64,000 nt of DNA from Oscillospiraceae bacterium (GCA_030153485.1 JAGUQX010000007.1:1-64000); one strand, 5' to 3'; positions 46,419 to 55,241 are shown, counted from the first letter of the stretch. The notes: a model not told the origin generated them from the sequence alone. Numbers and translations are program-made.

Positions 46419-49400
46419 ATGAAGAAATTAAATATTAGTAAACGCAATATTATTATTTTTATTGCTATACTATTATCTATTATAGCTATTTTTTTATCTA
46501 TTTTTTTGAATAATAATATCCAGTCTGTAGCAAAAGACAACTCGGATGATACAGTTAATGTGGAGGAATCTAAAGAAGAATCTTCTAATAATGATAATTT
46601 AAATATTCCTATTAAAGAAATTAGAGATGGAGTTAGATCTTTTTATCTAAGGGCAGGTATAGATTTTTTTCAAAAAGATACTATGAAATTAGAAGAGGTT
46701 TCCATACAAATTGAAGATATTATAAAAACTACTGTAGAATATGGTTTTACTGATATTATGATAGATTTATTTTCTAAAGATGATGTTATTTATCAAAGTG
46801 AAAATTTAAAATCAAAAGAATTTGATATTTTAAAAATACTTCAAGATAAAGCTGATCAAAATGATATAAAAATACATATTGTTTTTGATTTATATAACGA
46901 TATATATTTTTCTAATTTAGAAGATCCAGATAGTCAAAATAAATCGATATTGTTAAATAATAGTGATGATATAATTTATTCAGAAATTGTTGATATAATA
47001 TCTAAATATAATATCAACAGTATATTAATTGATAATTATTATCCTGATAAAGAAAATATTTCTTATCATGAATATATGTCTTCTGGTGGAAGTACTGGTT
47101 ATGATAATTGGATAAAAATTATTGGAAATTATAAAATAACCAAATTTATTACTTCTGTTAAAGAGTCAGGATTAAACGTTCCGATAGGTATATATTTAGA
47201 TTCTGTTTATAAAAATGACTCGACAGGAAATAATGGTTCTAAAACATCTTCTGACTTTCAAAGTGTGGTAGATGGAAATATAGATATATTGTCTATATTA
47301 GAAGATAATATATTTGATTTTGCAATAATAAAAAACTTTAATTCTATAACAAATAAAGATATTCCTTATGAAACTGTATTAAATTGGTGGGACGATATTT
47401 TAGGAAAATTAGAAAATCCTATTCCTTATTATGTTATGCATGATGGAAATAAAGTTGTTTCAAATAGTGAAGGATGGGGCGGAACCGATCAACTTATTAG
47501 ACAAGTTTCTACTGCTTTAAAATTAGATGGATATAGAGGAAGTTTTTATAAAGGATATAATAGATTTAAAGAAAATATTGATGGTTCTACAACTGCTTTA
47601 ATAAAATTTTATTCTAATGAATATGATGAAAAACATCTATTTAAAGATTTAGAAATAACATCTCCAAAAGAAAGAAATATAAAAATTTTTGAAGAAAGCA
47701 TAGTTTTTTCAGGAAAGTTCGATCCAAATTTTGACGTTTATATAAATGGTGAAAAAATTATACCTACAGCTGATGGAGAATTTTATATTCAATTTCCTCT
47801 AACTATGGGTGATAATAAATTTGAAATAAAGCATAAAGGTCAGATAGTTAATTATATTGTAAATAGAACTTTAAAACTATTTGAAGATGTGAATCCAAAA
47901 GGAAATATTTCAGTAGAAGGAGATTCTGAAATAGATGTAGAAGCTATTGTGCATAAAGATTCTATTGTTAATGCTAGTTTAGGAGGTAAATCTGTAAAAC
48001 TTACAGAGGTTCCTTCTGATGATAATGTTTCTTCTGATTCAGTTTATATTAGATATGCTGGAAAAATAAAAGTTAAAAGCGGTACATCTAAAAAGCAAAA
48101 TATAGGAAACATATCATTTTCGGCATCTAACCAAGGAGTTACAGAAAATAGAAATGGTGGATCTATAACTATAGATCCAATATATACTCCACCCGCTCCA
48201 CCACCAGGAACTGGGGGCGGAGGAGATAACGGCGGGGGAGATACTGGTGGAGGAGATACTGGGGGTGGAGGAAATGTTGGGGGAATCCTTGATCCAAATG
48301 CACCTGGATGGACTCCAACTGGGAATCATAAAATGATAAGGACTACAAGAAATTATGCTGATATATTTTCTTCTAAATCCACATCATCTTATGCACCTCC
48401 AAATATATACCAATGGCCTAAAGATACTATTGATTATTATGTTAAAGAAAATACAATAGGTTCTACAAAATACTATATAACTAGAACTGGAAAAAGAATA
48501 AAAGCCTCAGAATCTCAGTTATATACGGCTAAAGATATGGGATATAATGCTTTAAATCATATAAATACATCTAATGATGGAACGTCTACATTTTTAAATA
48601 TCAATCAAACATGGAAAGCTCCTTTTGATATTTCTTTTGAAGGAGTTGGAGAGACTACAACTGTTCCATCTTTTAATACTAAAAGTGTAATAATAACTTT
48701 TGATTATGCTACAGTTGCGGGAAATATGAATTTTAGTGGATTCGGAGGAAGCTCATTATTTAAATCAGGTAGAATTGAAAAAACTATTTCAAATAATATT
48801 CCTCAATATAAACTTCATTTAACGCTAAAAAAACCTGGTAGTTATTTTGGAGCAACTTCTGCCTATGATGGAAATGGAAACTTAATACTACGTTTCCATA
48901 ATTCAAGAACATCATTATCAGGTGCAAGAATATTTGTAGATCCAGGACATGGAAATGGAGATATTGGGGCTTCTGGTTCATATGTTTCCGGAGGAAACAC
49001 TATAATTGTTCGTGAAAATGCTCTAACATGGAAAATGGCTAATGAAGTTGCTCAACAACTTAGAGCAAAAGGTGCAGTTGTAAAAATAATTGATACACAA
49101 TCTACACAAAATTATTTAGGAGCAGCAGGACTTAGAAGAAGAGTTGATGAAGCGCAGGCTTTTTTACCACATGCAGCCATCTCTGTTCATTATAACTCTG
49201 CTAGTGTTACAACCGCTACAGGAGTTGAAACATATTATAATGTTCCTTTTTCGATGCCTCTTGCTAAAAGTATAAATGATAGGCTTGCAAATTATTATCA
49301 TGGAACACTTTATAGTGATGGAAAAAATAGAAATAGAGGACATAAATTTTCTGAATTTTATGTAACAAGGGTTAAAACACATCCATCTGTTCTTGTAGAA

Positions 49401-49511
49401 TATGGATTTATAAACAATCCAACAGAGTTACAAAAACTTAATCAAACTACACATATACAAGGTTTAGCAAAAGCTACAGTTCAAGGTTTATTAGATTTTT
49501 TAACCAGATAA
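46419..49511 (+). CDS. GHL10-like domain fused to N-acetylmuramoyl-L-alanine amidase
   Basis: 1030 residues: a membrane anchor or signal helix (about 11-33), a degenerate GHL10-like barrel (about 65-370) aligned with the preceding gene (ILIDNYYPD matches HIDDYFYP; SSGGSTGYDNW matches SSGGKLSNNNW), Ig-like or beta domains (about 420-590), a Pro then Gly-rich linker (near 590-625), a further beta domain, and a C-terminal Amidase_3 (about 830-1030) with zinc ligands in DPGHG, RENALTWKMA (Glu) and SVHYNSA, plus the catalytic Glu in VEYGFINNP. The amidase cleaves the glycan-peptide bond of peptidoglycan. The fusion suggests a spore-cortex or cell-separation enzyme, but that is inference. Confidence 0.88.
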   Translation: MKKLNISKRNIIIFIAILLSIIAIFLSIFLNNNIQSVAKDNSDDTVNVEESKEESSNNDNLNIPIKEIRDGVRSFYLRAGIDFFQKDTMKLEEVSIQIEDIIKTTVEYGFTDIMIDLFSKDDVIYQSENLKSKEFDILKILQDKADQNDIKIHIVFDLYNDIYFSNLEDPDSQNKSILLNNSDDIIYSEIVDIISKYNINSILIDNYYPDKENISYHEYMSSGGSTGYDNWIKIIGNYKITKFITSVKESGLNVPIGIYLDSVYKNDSTGNNGSKTSSDFQSVVDGNIDILSILEDNIFDFAIIKNFNSITNKDIPYETVLNWWDDILGKLENPIPYYVMHDGNKVVSNSEGWGGTDQLIRQVSTALKLDGYRGSFYKGYNRFKENIDGSTTALIKFYSNEYDEKHLFKDLEITSPKERNIKIFEESIVFSGKFDPNFDVYINGEKIIPTADGEFYIQFPLTMGDNKFEIKHKGQIVNYIVNRTLKLFEDVNPKGNISVEGDSEIDVEAIVHKDSIVNASLGGKSVKLTEVPSDDNVSSDSVYIRYAGKIKVKSGTSKKQNIGNISFSASNQGVTENRNGGSITIDPIYTPPAPPPGTGGGGDNGGGDTGGGDTGGGGNVGGILDPNAPGWTPTGNHKMIRTTRNYADIFSSKSTSSYAPPNIYQWPKDTIDYYVKENTIGSTKYYITRTGKRIKASESQLYTAKDMGYNALNHINTSNDGTSTFLNINQTWKAPFDISFEGVGETTTVPSFNTKSVIITFDYATVAGNMNFSGFGGSSLFKSGRIEKTISNNIPQYKLHLTLKKPGSYFGATSAYDGNGNLILRFHNSRTSLSGARIFVDPGHGNGDIGASGSYVSGGNTIIVRENALTWKMANEVAQQLRAKGAVVKIIDTQSTQNYLGAAGLRRRVDEAQAFLPHAAISVHYNSASVTTATGVETYYNVPFSMPLAKSINDRLANYYHGTLYSDGKNRNRGHKFSEFYVTRVKTHPSVLVEYGFINNPTELQKLNQTTHIQGLAKATVQGLLDFLTR

Positions 49512-49530
49512 TATTTAAAATATAAATTGT

Positions 49531-49570
49531 AATAAATTAAAAGTAGACAATTATCTACTTTTAATTTATT
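49531..49570. terminator. Terminator after the amidase gene
   Basis: AATAAATTAAAAGTAGA and its exact complement (17 bp) with a 6-nt loop, followed by T-rich sequence. Confidence 0.75.
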
Positions 49571-49603
49571 ATTTATATACAGATAAATTTTCAGGAGGTG
49601 TTT

Positions 49604-50170
49604 TTGATAGACTTTTTTATATTTTCCATTTTTATTCTTTTTATCATAGTTTCATTTATTATGCTATTAGGGTATAGAAAATATCATGATGGACACTATG
49701 ATAATGAGGTTATAGTAGTTTTAGGATATAATTCAAAAAAGGATAGACCATCATTTATACTGCAAAAAAGGTTGGAATATGCAAAAAAAATATTACAAAA
49801 TAATCCAACCTCTATATGTATACTCTCTGGAGGAAAGATAAATAAATATAATATATCAGAGTGTGATTTGATGTATGAATATTTAGTTTTTGAGAATAAA
49901 ATACATAATCATATATATAAAGAAAATTTATCAAGAAATACTTTTGAAAATATAAAATTTTCCAAGGAAATAATTGATAAAAAATTTTTAAATAAAAAAA
50001 TTATAATAATAACAGATATTTATCATCAATTTAGATCACAATATTATTTTAAAAAATTAGGAATCTACTCAAGTGGTATAGATATTGTAAATGTTAGTTT
50101 TATAACTATTATAAATTGGATTAGAGAAATATGTGCAATAATTCATTTATTCTTTATGAGAAAGAAATAA
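49604..50170 (+). CDS. DUF218 / YdcF-SanA-like membrane protein
   Basis: About 188 residues: an N-terminal membrane helix, then the DUF218 fold with VVLGYNSKKDRPSFILQKRLEYA, CILSGGK, ENLSRNTFENIKFSK and IITDIYHQFRSQYYFKKLG. Members are implicated in envelope and vancomycin-barrier functions. AGGAGG at 49593-49598 favours the TTG start at 49604 over a GTG at 49598 that overlaps it. It is closed by the Doc-like gene converging from the other strand. Confidence 0.85.
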   Translation: MIDFFIFSIFILFIIVSFIMLLGYRKYHDGHYDNEVIVVLGYNSKKDRPSFILQKRLEYAKKILQNNPTSICILSGGKINKYNISECDLMYEYLVFENKIHNHIYKENLSRNTFENIKFSKEIIDKKFLNKKIIIITDIYHQFRSQYYFKKLGIYSSGIDIVNVSFITIINWIREICAIIHLFFMRKK

Positions 50171-50181
50171 ATAATTAAATT

Positions 50182-50559
50182 TTAACTTATATTATTTGAT
50201 ATCCAAAGTAATATATCTTCATAAGATATATTACTTTGATATATCTTTAAAGAGATATCAAGCATATCTTTTTCCGCTATATTCATGGGTATATTATTAA
50301 TATCTAGCATTAAAATTATTGATAATAAAGACACAGAAATATTTCCAGATATAAAAGGTTTATGTTTTATAAAACTATATCCAAGTCTTGCTATTTTTTC
50401 TATAACAGAAACCTCTTTTTTATTTAAAATAATATCAGACATAGATGAATTTACACATGCTTCTAATATCGACATGTCTTTTATTCCATAATTTCCACCA
50501 ATATTATTTATTATTGTTTTGTGTATTTTCAATATGTGAAATTTATTAATTATTATCAT
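50182..50559 (-). CDS. Doc/Fic-like protein with destroyed active site
   Basis: 125 residues that align along their whole length with death-on-curing proteins (IHKTIINNIGGNYGIKDMSI, EKIARLGYSFIKHKPF, IYQSNISYEDILLWI). The active-site loop, normally HPFxDGNKR, reads KPFISGNIS: the catalytic His, the metal-site Asp and the Lys-Arg pair are all replaced, leaving only Gly-Asn. Doc normally phosphorylates EF-Tu, which this protein should not be able to do. It overlaps the upstream small gene by 14 nt, like a toxin-antitoxin pair. AAGGAA lies about 11 nt before the start. Confidence 0.78.
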   Translation of the reverse strand: MIIINKFHILKIHKTIINNIGGNYGIKDMSILEACVNSSMSDIILNKKEVSVIEKIARLGYSFIKHKPFISGNISVSLLSIILMLDINNIPMNIAEKDMLDISLKIYQSNISYEDILLWISNNIS

Positions 50560-50803
50560 TATTTTCTATTTCCTTAAATAATTCTTTATAATTTTCAAAA
50601 ATATTTTCGATTTTGAATATTATTTTTTCTTTTTCTGATAAACTGTTAATATTACAAATTTTTTTAATTTCTGCAATACTAATATTTTCCTTAGTTATGG
50701 TTATATTATCAAAATGTTCAATTATTAAGTTTTCTAGATATTCGTTATTTTTATTCTTTATTATAATATCTTTAATATTTATTTTTATATTATTTTTTTT
50801 CAT
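50546..50803 (-). CDS. Small helical partner protein of the Doc-like gene
   Basis: 85 residues, acidic and Ile/Asn/Lys-rich, predicted all-helical, with no family I recognise. GAGGTAG lies about 7 nt before ATG 50803. It is in the place of an antitoxin gene, upstream of and overlapping the Doc-like gene. It lacks an evident DNA-binding motif; the sequence EIKKICNINSLSEKEK could be part of a helix-turn-helix but this is not convincing. Confidence 0.6.
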   Translation of the reverse strand: MKKNNIKINIKDIIIKNKNNEYLENLIIEHFDNITITKENISIAEIKKICNINSLSEKEKIIFKIENIFENYKELFKEIENNDNN

Positions 50804-50899
50804 AAAATCTACCTCTTAAAAATAATTACATTTTATATTGTCCATTTATAGGTATAATATATATATAATTTTAAAAAAACTCTATTTGGAGGAATTCAA

Positions 50900-52492
50900 A
50901 TGAATTACAAATTTAAAACGATAAATTATTTAGACTTAGATTCTTTTGAAAATAACATATATATAAATATAGTTCATGGAATTATATTTATGGATAAAAA
51001 TCAAAAAACTAATTGGTTACAATTAAAATTTAAAAATAATATTAAAGAAAATATTTCTGAAATGTATATAAAAATTTCTATTTTTAATATATTAGGAGAA
51101 TTAATTTCTATAGAAGATACTAATATAAACGATTTTGTTTTTAAAGATTTAAATGTTTCTCCTAATTCTTTTTTTGGGCAAGATGTAGCTATAAGTCTTG
51201 ATTCTGATAAAGTTTATAGTGTAAATATTTTTATAGATAAAATTATTACTAATAGTGGAAAAGAAATAAGAATATTTTCTGAATATTTTTTTAAAAAATT
51301 TACACAAAGAAAAAATTTAAAAGATTTAAAATCAATTTATATGAATAAAAAAAATGGAAAACTTATATTAGGTATAAAAAGATTTTCTTGTAAATTTAAA
51401 GAAAATCTAAAAAAAGTAGAAGTTCAAAAAAAAATAACTAATATATTTATAATTTCTATAATATGTATTTTTATATCCATAGGTGGATTTTATCTTTCTG
51501 GTTATATTTATAATGTTATAAATTATAATATGGGAATTAAATTTTTTAACGATAGAGATTATATTAAATCTTTAGAATATTTTGAAAGATTAAAAGATTT
51601 TAAAGATAGTAATGAAAAAATAAATATGGTAAATAAAGAATATAATATAAAAAAGAGTAAAGAAATATACGGCGGTTCTTTAGGTATAGGATATTTTCAC
51701 ACTGTGGCTTTGAAAAAAGACGGTACGACTATATGGTTTGGGGATGAAGCTGATAATAAATCTAATATAGTTAATTGGAAAAATTTAAAAGAAATATCTG
51801 CAGGAGAATATTTTACAATAGGTTTAACAAATGATGGAAAAGTTTTACAAACAGGGTTTAATGAAAAATATTCAAATGATATATCTAATTTATCAGATAT
51901 TAAAAATATATCTTCAAGATATTCTCATATAGCTGCTATAAAAAATGATAACACCGTTACAGGGGTTGGTCCTAATTTTTCTGGTCAATTAGATGTATCT
52001 GATTGGAAGGATATAGTGGAAATTTCTACAGGAAAATCACATACCGTTGGGTTAAAATCTGATGGAACTGTAGTTGCTACAGGAAATAACAGTTATGGAC
52101 AGTTAGATGTTTCTGGATGGACAAATATAGTAGAAATATCGGCAGGTGAATATCATACTGTTGGATTAAAATCTGATGGAACTGTTTTAGCTGTTGGAAC
52201 TAATACTACAGGACAGCTGGAAGTTTCTAGTTGGATAAATATAAAATCTATTTCAGCAGCAAATTATATGACTGTTGGTATAGATGTGAATGGAAATATA
52301 CATGGAGCTGGATTTAATACTAATAATATATTAGAGTTTGATAAGTATCCTGAAATGAAGAATTTAGTATATGTATATGCAAATATATATGGACTAATTG
52401 CCATAAGGGACGATGGTGTTTTATTTGGAACTGGTTTTCCTGTATATAATGGAGATATGTCTAAAATCTCCTGGACAAATATAGGAAGATAA
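50900..52492 (+). CDS. Membrane protein with RCC1-like repeats
   Basis: 530 residues: an N-terminal beta-rich domain (about 1-130), a basic stretch, one membrane helix (about 181-205), a helical tetratricopeptide-like piece (NMGIKFFNDRDYIKSLEYFERLKDFKDS), then six or seven RCC1-type repeats of about 40 residues (HTVGLKSDGTVVATGNNSYG and GWTNIVEISAGEYHTVGLKS). Two repeats are nearly identical at DNA level (52021-52220). RCC1 propellers bind partners; in bacteria such proteins are exported or membrane-bound with unknown roles. GGAGG precedes ATG 50900. It lies directly upstream of sigG. Confidence 0.82.
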   Translation: MNYKFKTINYLDLDSFENNIYINIVHGIIFMDKNQKTNWLQLKFKNNIKENISEMYIKISIFNILGELISIEDTNINDFVFKDLNVSPNSFFGQDVAISLDSDKVYSVNIFIDKIITNSGKEIRIFSEYFFKKFTQRKNLKDLKSIYMNKKNGKLILGIKRFSCKFKENLKKVEVQKKITNIFIISIICIFISIGGFYLSGYIYNVINYNMGIKFFNDRDYIKSLEYFERLKDFKDSNEKINMVNKEYNIKKSKEIYGGSLGIGYFHTVALKKDGTTIWFGDEADNKSNIVNWKNLKEISAGEYFTIGLTNDGKVLQTGFNEKYSNDISNLSDIKNISSRYSHIAAIKNDNTVTGVGPNFSGQLDVSDWKDIVEISTGKSHTVGLKSDGTVVATGNNSYGQLDVSGWTNIVEISAGEYHTVGLKSDGTVLAVGTNTTGQLEVSSWINIKSISAANYMTVGIDVNGNIHGAGFNTNNILEFDKYPEMKNLVYVYANIYGLIAIRDDGVLFGTGFPVYNGDMSKISWTNIGR

Positions 52493-52538
52493 ATTTTATA
52501 ATATTAATTGTAATTAAAAAATCACTTAAATATTTGAA

Positions 52539-52585
52539 TGTAGATTTTATTATTGTCAATACTTATAATGTTGATAAAATCTACA
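52539..52585 (+). promoter_or_regulatory. 12-bp inverted repeat ending at the sigG ribosome site
   Basis: TGTAGATTTTAT and ATAAAATCTACA are separated by 23 nt containing TATAAT. The right arm ends immediately before GGGGG, the likely ribosome site of sigG. It could be an operator, or a hairpin that limits sigG translation until forespore entry. Confidence 0.5.
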
Positions 52586-52597
52586 GGGGGTATTTAG

Positions 52598-53368
52598 GTG
52601 ATTTTAAATAGAGTAGAAATATGTGGAATAAATACATCCAGTTTAAAAGTTTTAAAAGAACATGAAAAAATAAGTCTTTTAAAAGATATAAAAAAAGGTG
52701 ATAATAGTGCAAGAGATAAACTAGTTATGGGAAATCTAAGGCTAGTTTTAAGTATAATAAAAAGATTTAGTAATAGAGGAGAAAAGGTTGATGATTTATT
52801 TCAAATTGGTTGTATAGGACTTATGAAATCGATAGATAATTTTGATATATCTCATAATGTGAGGTTTTCGACATATGCCGTTCCTATGATTATAGGTGAA
52901 ATAAGAAGACATTTAAGAGATAATAATTCTATAAGAGTTAGCAGATCTTATAAAGATATAGCATATAAAGCTATCCAATTTAAAGAGAAATATATTAATG
53001 AAAATAATAAAGAGCCAACAATAGAAGAAATATCTGATAATTTGAATATTAAAAAAGAATCAATAGTTATATCGTTGGAGGCTATAGTTGATCCCATGTC
53101 TTTGTACGACTCTGTTTATTCTGATGGTGGAGATACAATATATGTTATGGATCAAATAGGTGATAAAAATGATGATAATAATTGGGTTGATGAGATAGTT
53201 TTAAAGGAGTCTATAAAAAAATTAAATAATAGAGAAAAAAATATTATATCATTAAGATTTTTAAAAGGAAAAACACAGATGGAAGTTGCAGACGAGATTG
53301 GAATTTCGCAGGCACAGGTTAGCCGTTTAGAAAAAAATGCTATCTCTAAAATTAAAAACAATGAATAA
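52598..53368 (+). CDS. sigG: Forespore sigma factor SigG
   Basis: 256 residues. The N-terminus (NRVEICGINTS...LKVLKEHEK) contains the SigG-specific 'RVEICG' segment. Region 2 (NLRLVLSIIKRFSNRGE.VDDLFQIGCIGLMKSIDNFD), region 3 (IRRHLRDNNSIRVSRSYKDIA) and region 4 (LNNREKNIISLRFLKGKTQMEVADEIGISQAQVSRLEK) are complete. It directs late forespore genes. The GTG start at 52598 has GGGGG about 8 nt upstream. spoIIG and sigE are not adjacent, unlike in Bacillus. Confidence 0.96.
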   Translation: MILNRVEICGINTSSLKVLKEHEKISLLKDIKKGDNSARDKLVMGNLRLVLSIIKRFSNRGEKVDDLFQIGCIGLMKSIDNFDISHNVRFSTYAVPMIIGEIRRHLRDNNSIRVSRSYKDIAYKAIQFKEKYINENNKEPTIEEISDNLNIKKESIVISLEAIVDPMSLYDSVYSDGGDTIYVMDQIGDKNDDNNWVDEIVLKESIKKLNNREKNIISLRFLKGKTQMEVADEIGISQAQVSRLEKNAISKIKNNE

Positions 53369-53407
53369 AAAAAGCAACTAAATTTACAATTTAGTTGCTT
53401 TTTTTAT
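53365..53407 (+). terminator. Intrinsic terminator after sigG
   Basis: ATAAAAAAAGCAACTAAATT and its exact complement (20 bp) with a TAC loop end in TTTTTTT. The left arm contains the sigG stop codon. Confidence 0.95.
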
Positions 53408-53411
53408 TCAT

Positions 53412-53453
53412 TTTTTTAGTATAATTAAATACGGATTTAATTATACTAAAAAA
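53412..53453 (+). promoter_or_regulatory. 19-bp-stem hairpin upstream of the VTC gene
   Basis: TTTTTTAGTATAATTAAAT and its exact complement with loop ACGG. The right arm runs directly into AGGTGAT, the ribosome site of the next gene. It is not a plus-strand terminator because it ends in A residues; it could be an operator or a translation-control hairpin. Confidence 0.55.
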
Positions 53454-53466
53454 AGGTGATTAATAA

Positions 53467-54177
53467 TTGAAGAAAAATAGTATTATAAGTGTTGAAAGAA
53501 AAGAAATAAAATTTTCAATAAACGAAATAGATAGGGTTAAGCTTATAGATGAGTTATCATACATTCTTTATCCAGATGATTATGGGGATAATGGAAGATA
53601 CATAGTTAGAACAGTTTATTTTGACACATTAACAAATTCGGATTATATATCAAAAGTTCATAAACATAGTTATAAAAAGAAAATAAGAATTAGGACATAT
53701 GCATCAAATTTTGATTTTGTTAAATTGGAGTTTAAAGAAAAAACATTTGATAATCAATTAAAACAATCTTTAAAAATAACCAGAAAAGATGCAGAAGATC
53801 TATTAAATATGAAATACGAAACATTATTAAAATATGATAATCCATTGGCAAAAAAATGTTATAATATTTTGAGTGGTTTTGGGTATAGACCTGTCTGTTT
53901 AATCCAATATGACAGAGTTGCATTTACACACCCTTGTTTTAGTACAAGAATTACAATGGATAATAATATTTTATATAGTAATATGGATTTAGATATTTTT
54001 AATAATTTTAAAAATATCAAAAGAATGTCATATGAAAATAATACCGTTTTAGAGGTTAAATTTCATAATTTTTTATTTCCACAACTACAATATGTTATAA
54101 AAAAATGTAGTGATATGGGAAAAGCACAGAGTAAATTTGGGGGATCTAGAGAGATATTAAATAATTTTTATTTATAA
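53467..54177 (+). CDS. VTC-domain (polyphosphate polymerase-like) protein
   Basis: 236 residues with the features of VTC/CYTH-like tunnels: RKEIKFSI at the start, RTVYFDT, KKKIRIRTY, FVKLEFKEK, QYDRVAF, STRITMDNNI and VLEVKFHN. These bind triphosphate-like substrates in yeast polyphosphate polymerase; bacterial versions next to DUF4956 have no settled function. The TTG start at 53467 has AGGTGAT upstream. It is followed 13 nt later by the DUF4956 gene, so the two probably work together at the membrane. CotH, a frequent third partner, is absent. Confidence 0.88.
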   Translation: MKKNSIISVERKEIKFSINEIDRVKLIDELSYILYPDDYGDNGRYIVRTVYFDTLTNSDYISKVHKHSYKKKIRIRTYASNFDFVKLEFKEKTFDNQLKQSLKITRKDAEDLLNMKYETLLKYDNPLAKKCYNILSGFGYRPVCLIQYDRVAFTHPCFSTRITMDNNILYSNMDLDIFNNFKNIKRMSYENNTVLEVKFHNFLFPQLQYVIKKCSDMGKAQSKFGGSREILNNFYL

Positions 54178-54190
54178 GGGAGATATTTAT

Positions 54191-54859
54191 TTGAACATAC
54201 TTATTGAAAATTTAAAAGAAACCTTTTTAAGCAGTTTTATACCCGTTGACATGATATCAGTTTTTTTACAGATTATCGCTATATCTATTTTATCATCTAT
54301 AATGTTTTTTACATATAGATGTTGTTTTAATAATTTACAGTATAATAAAAACTTTAATATAACATTAGTTATTATTAGCTTTCTTTCCGCCATGTTTATG
54401 ACATTGGTGGCTGTAAATCCATTGTTGGCTTTAGGAACTATTGGGACATTAGCCATTGTCAGATTTAGAGTTAATGCTAAAGATTTTTTAGATATTGCTT
54501 TCATATTTTGGGCTATAATAACGGGAACAATGGTTGGCGTTAATAATTATTTTTTATCTATAATTATTACTATCTGTTTAAGCTCATTCTTATTGATATT
54601 TAGTAAAAATCGAAAATCTCAAAATATTACAATGCTGATTGTAAGAGGTAGAGGAAAAAACTTTATGTCTATAAGCAGTATAGTTTATGAGATGACTAAT
54701 AAAAGTAACGTTAAAGCTAAAAATTTTATTGATGATAGCTATGAAATTGTTTATGAAATTAGTTTAAAAGATCATGAAGAAAATATACTCATAGAAAAAA
54801 TTTCTTCTATTAAAGATATTATAAGTGTTAATGTTTTGGATTCTAATAGTCAGGTTTAA
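54191..54859 (+). CDS. DUF4956 membrane protein
   Basis: 222 residues with four predicted membrane segments (about 17-37, 54-76, 85-105 and 112-135) followed by a soluble C-terminal domain of about 80 residues (ITMLIVRGRGKNFMSI). ALGTIGTLAIVRFR is the conserved DUF4956 segment. TTG start at 54191, GGGAG about 8 nt upstream. Partner of the VTC protein by position. Confidence 0.87.
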   Translation: MNILIENLKETFLSSFIPVDMISVFLQIIAISILSSIMFFTYRCCFNNLQYNKNFNITLVIISFLSAMFMTLVAVNPLLALGTIGTLAIVRFRVNAKDFLDIAFIFWAIITGTMVGVNNYFLSIIITICLSSFLLIFSKNRKSQNITMLIVRGRGKNFMSISSIVYEMTNKSNVKAKNFIDDSYEIVYEISLKDHEENILIEKISSIKDIISVNVLDSNSQV

Positions 54860-54882
54860 ATTATTAATTTAAATATATTTAT

Positions 54883-54915
54883 AAAAGCGTATCAATTTTA
54901 TTTTGATACGCTTTT
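54883..54915. terminator. Bidirectional terminator between DUF4956 and spoIIID
   Basis: AAAAGCGTATCAA and TTGATACGCTTTT (13 bp) with flanking T/A runs. The right arm lies inside the spoIIID coding end (stop at 54898-54900). Confidence 0.88.
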
Positions 54916-55155
54916 GTACATATATTTATTTTTTGTAGCAATTCCTCCGCGAATATGTCTTTCTTTTTTATTTATATCTAAAACCTCTTTTACTAATTTA
55001 TATAATTGAGGATTATATTTTTCAAGTCTTTCTGTTACATCTTTATGAACTGTGCTTTTAGATATATTAAAAACTTTAGCACATGCTCTAACAGTAGATT
55101 TATGTTCTAATATATATTTTCCAAGAATGATACTTCTATCTTCCACGCTTTCCAT
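54898..55155 (-). CDS. spoIIID: Sporulation transcription factor SpoIIID
   Basis: 85 residues, usual size, with the helix-turn-helix ACAKVFNISKSTVHKDVTERL and the basic C-terminal RHIRGGIATKNKYMYK segment. SpoIIID acts in the mother cell to switch the sigma-E to the sigma-K programme. ATG 55155 is preferred (AAGGGTG 10 nt upstream); a TTG at 55161 is only 4 nt from it. Confidence 0.95.
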   Translation of the reverse strand: MESVEDRSIILGKYILEHKSTVRACAKVFNISKSTVHKDVTERLEKYNPQLYKLVKEVLDINKKERHIRGGIATKNKYMYKSVSK

Positions 55156-55193
55156 ATTCAATTAGCACCCTTTCTTGACTTTAAGTATAATAA

Positions 55194-55220
55194 AATCTAT
55201 GCAAGAAAAAATGCTAATAT
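55194..55220 (-). promoter_or_regulatory. Possible SigE promoter for spoIIID
   Basis: On the minus strand ATA (55218-55220), 16 bp, CATAGATT (55194-55201) fits the sigma-E pattern ATA-N16-CATAcanT with one mismatch. spoIIID is a sigma-E gene in Bacillus. The predicted start is about 25-30 nt before the start codon. Confidence 0.55.
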
Positions 55221-55241
55221 GTATCTAATAGATAAAATATA

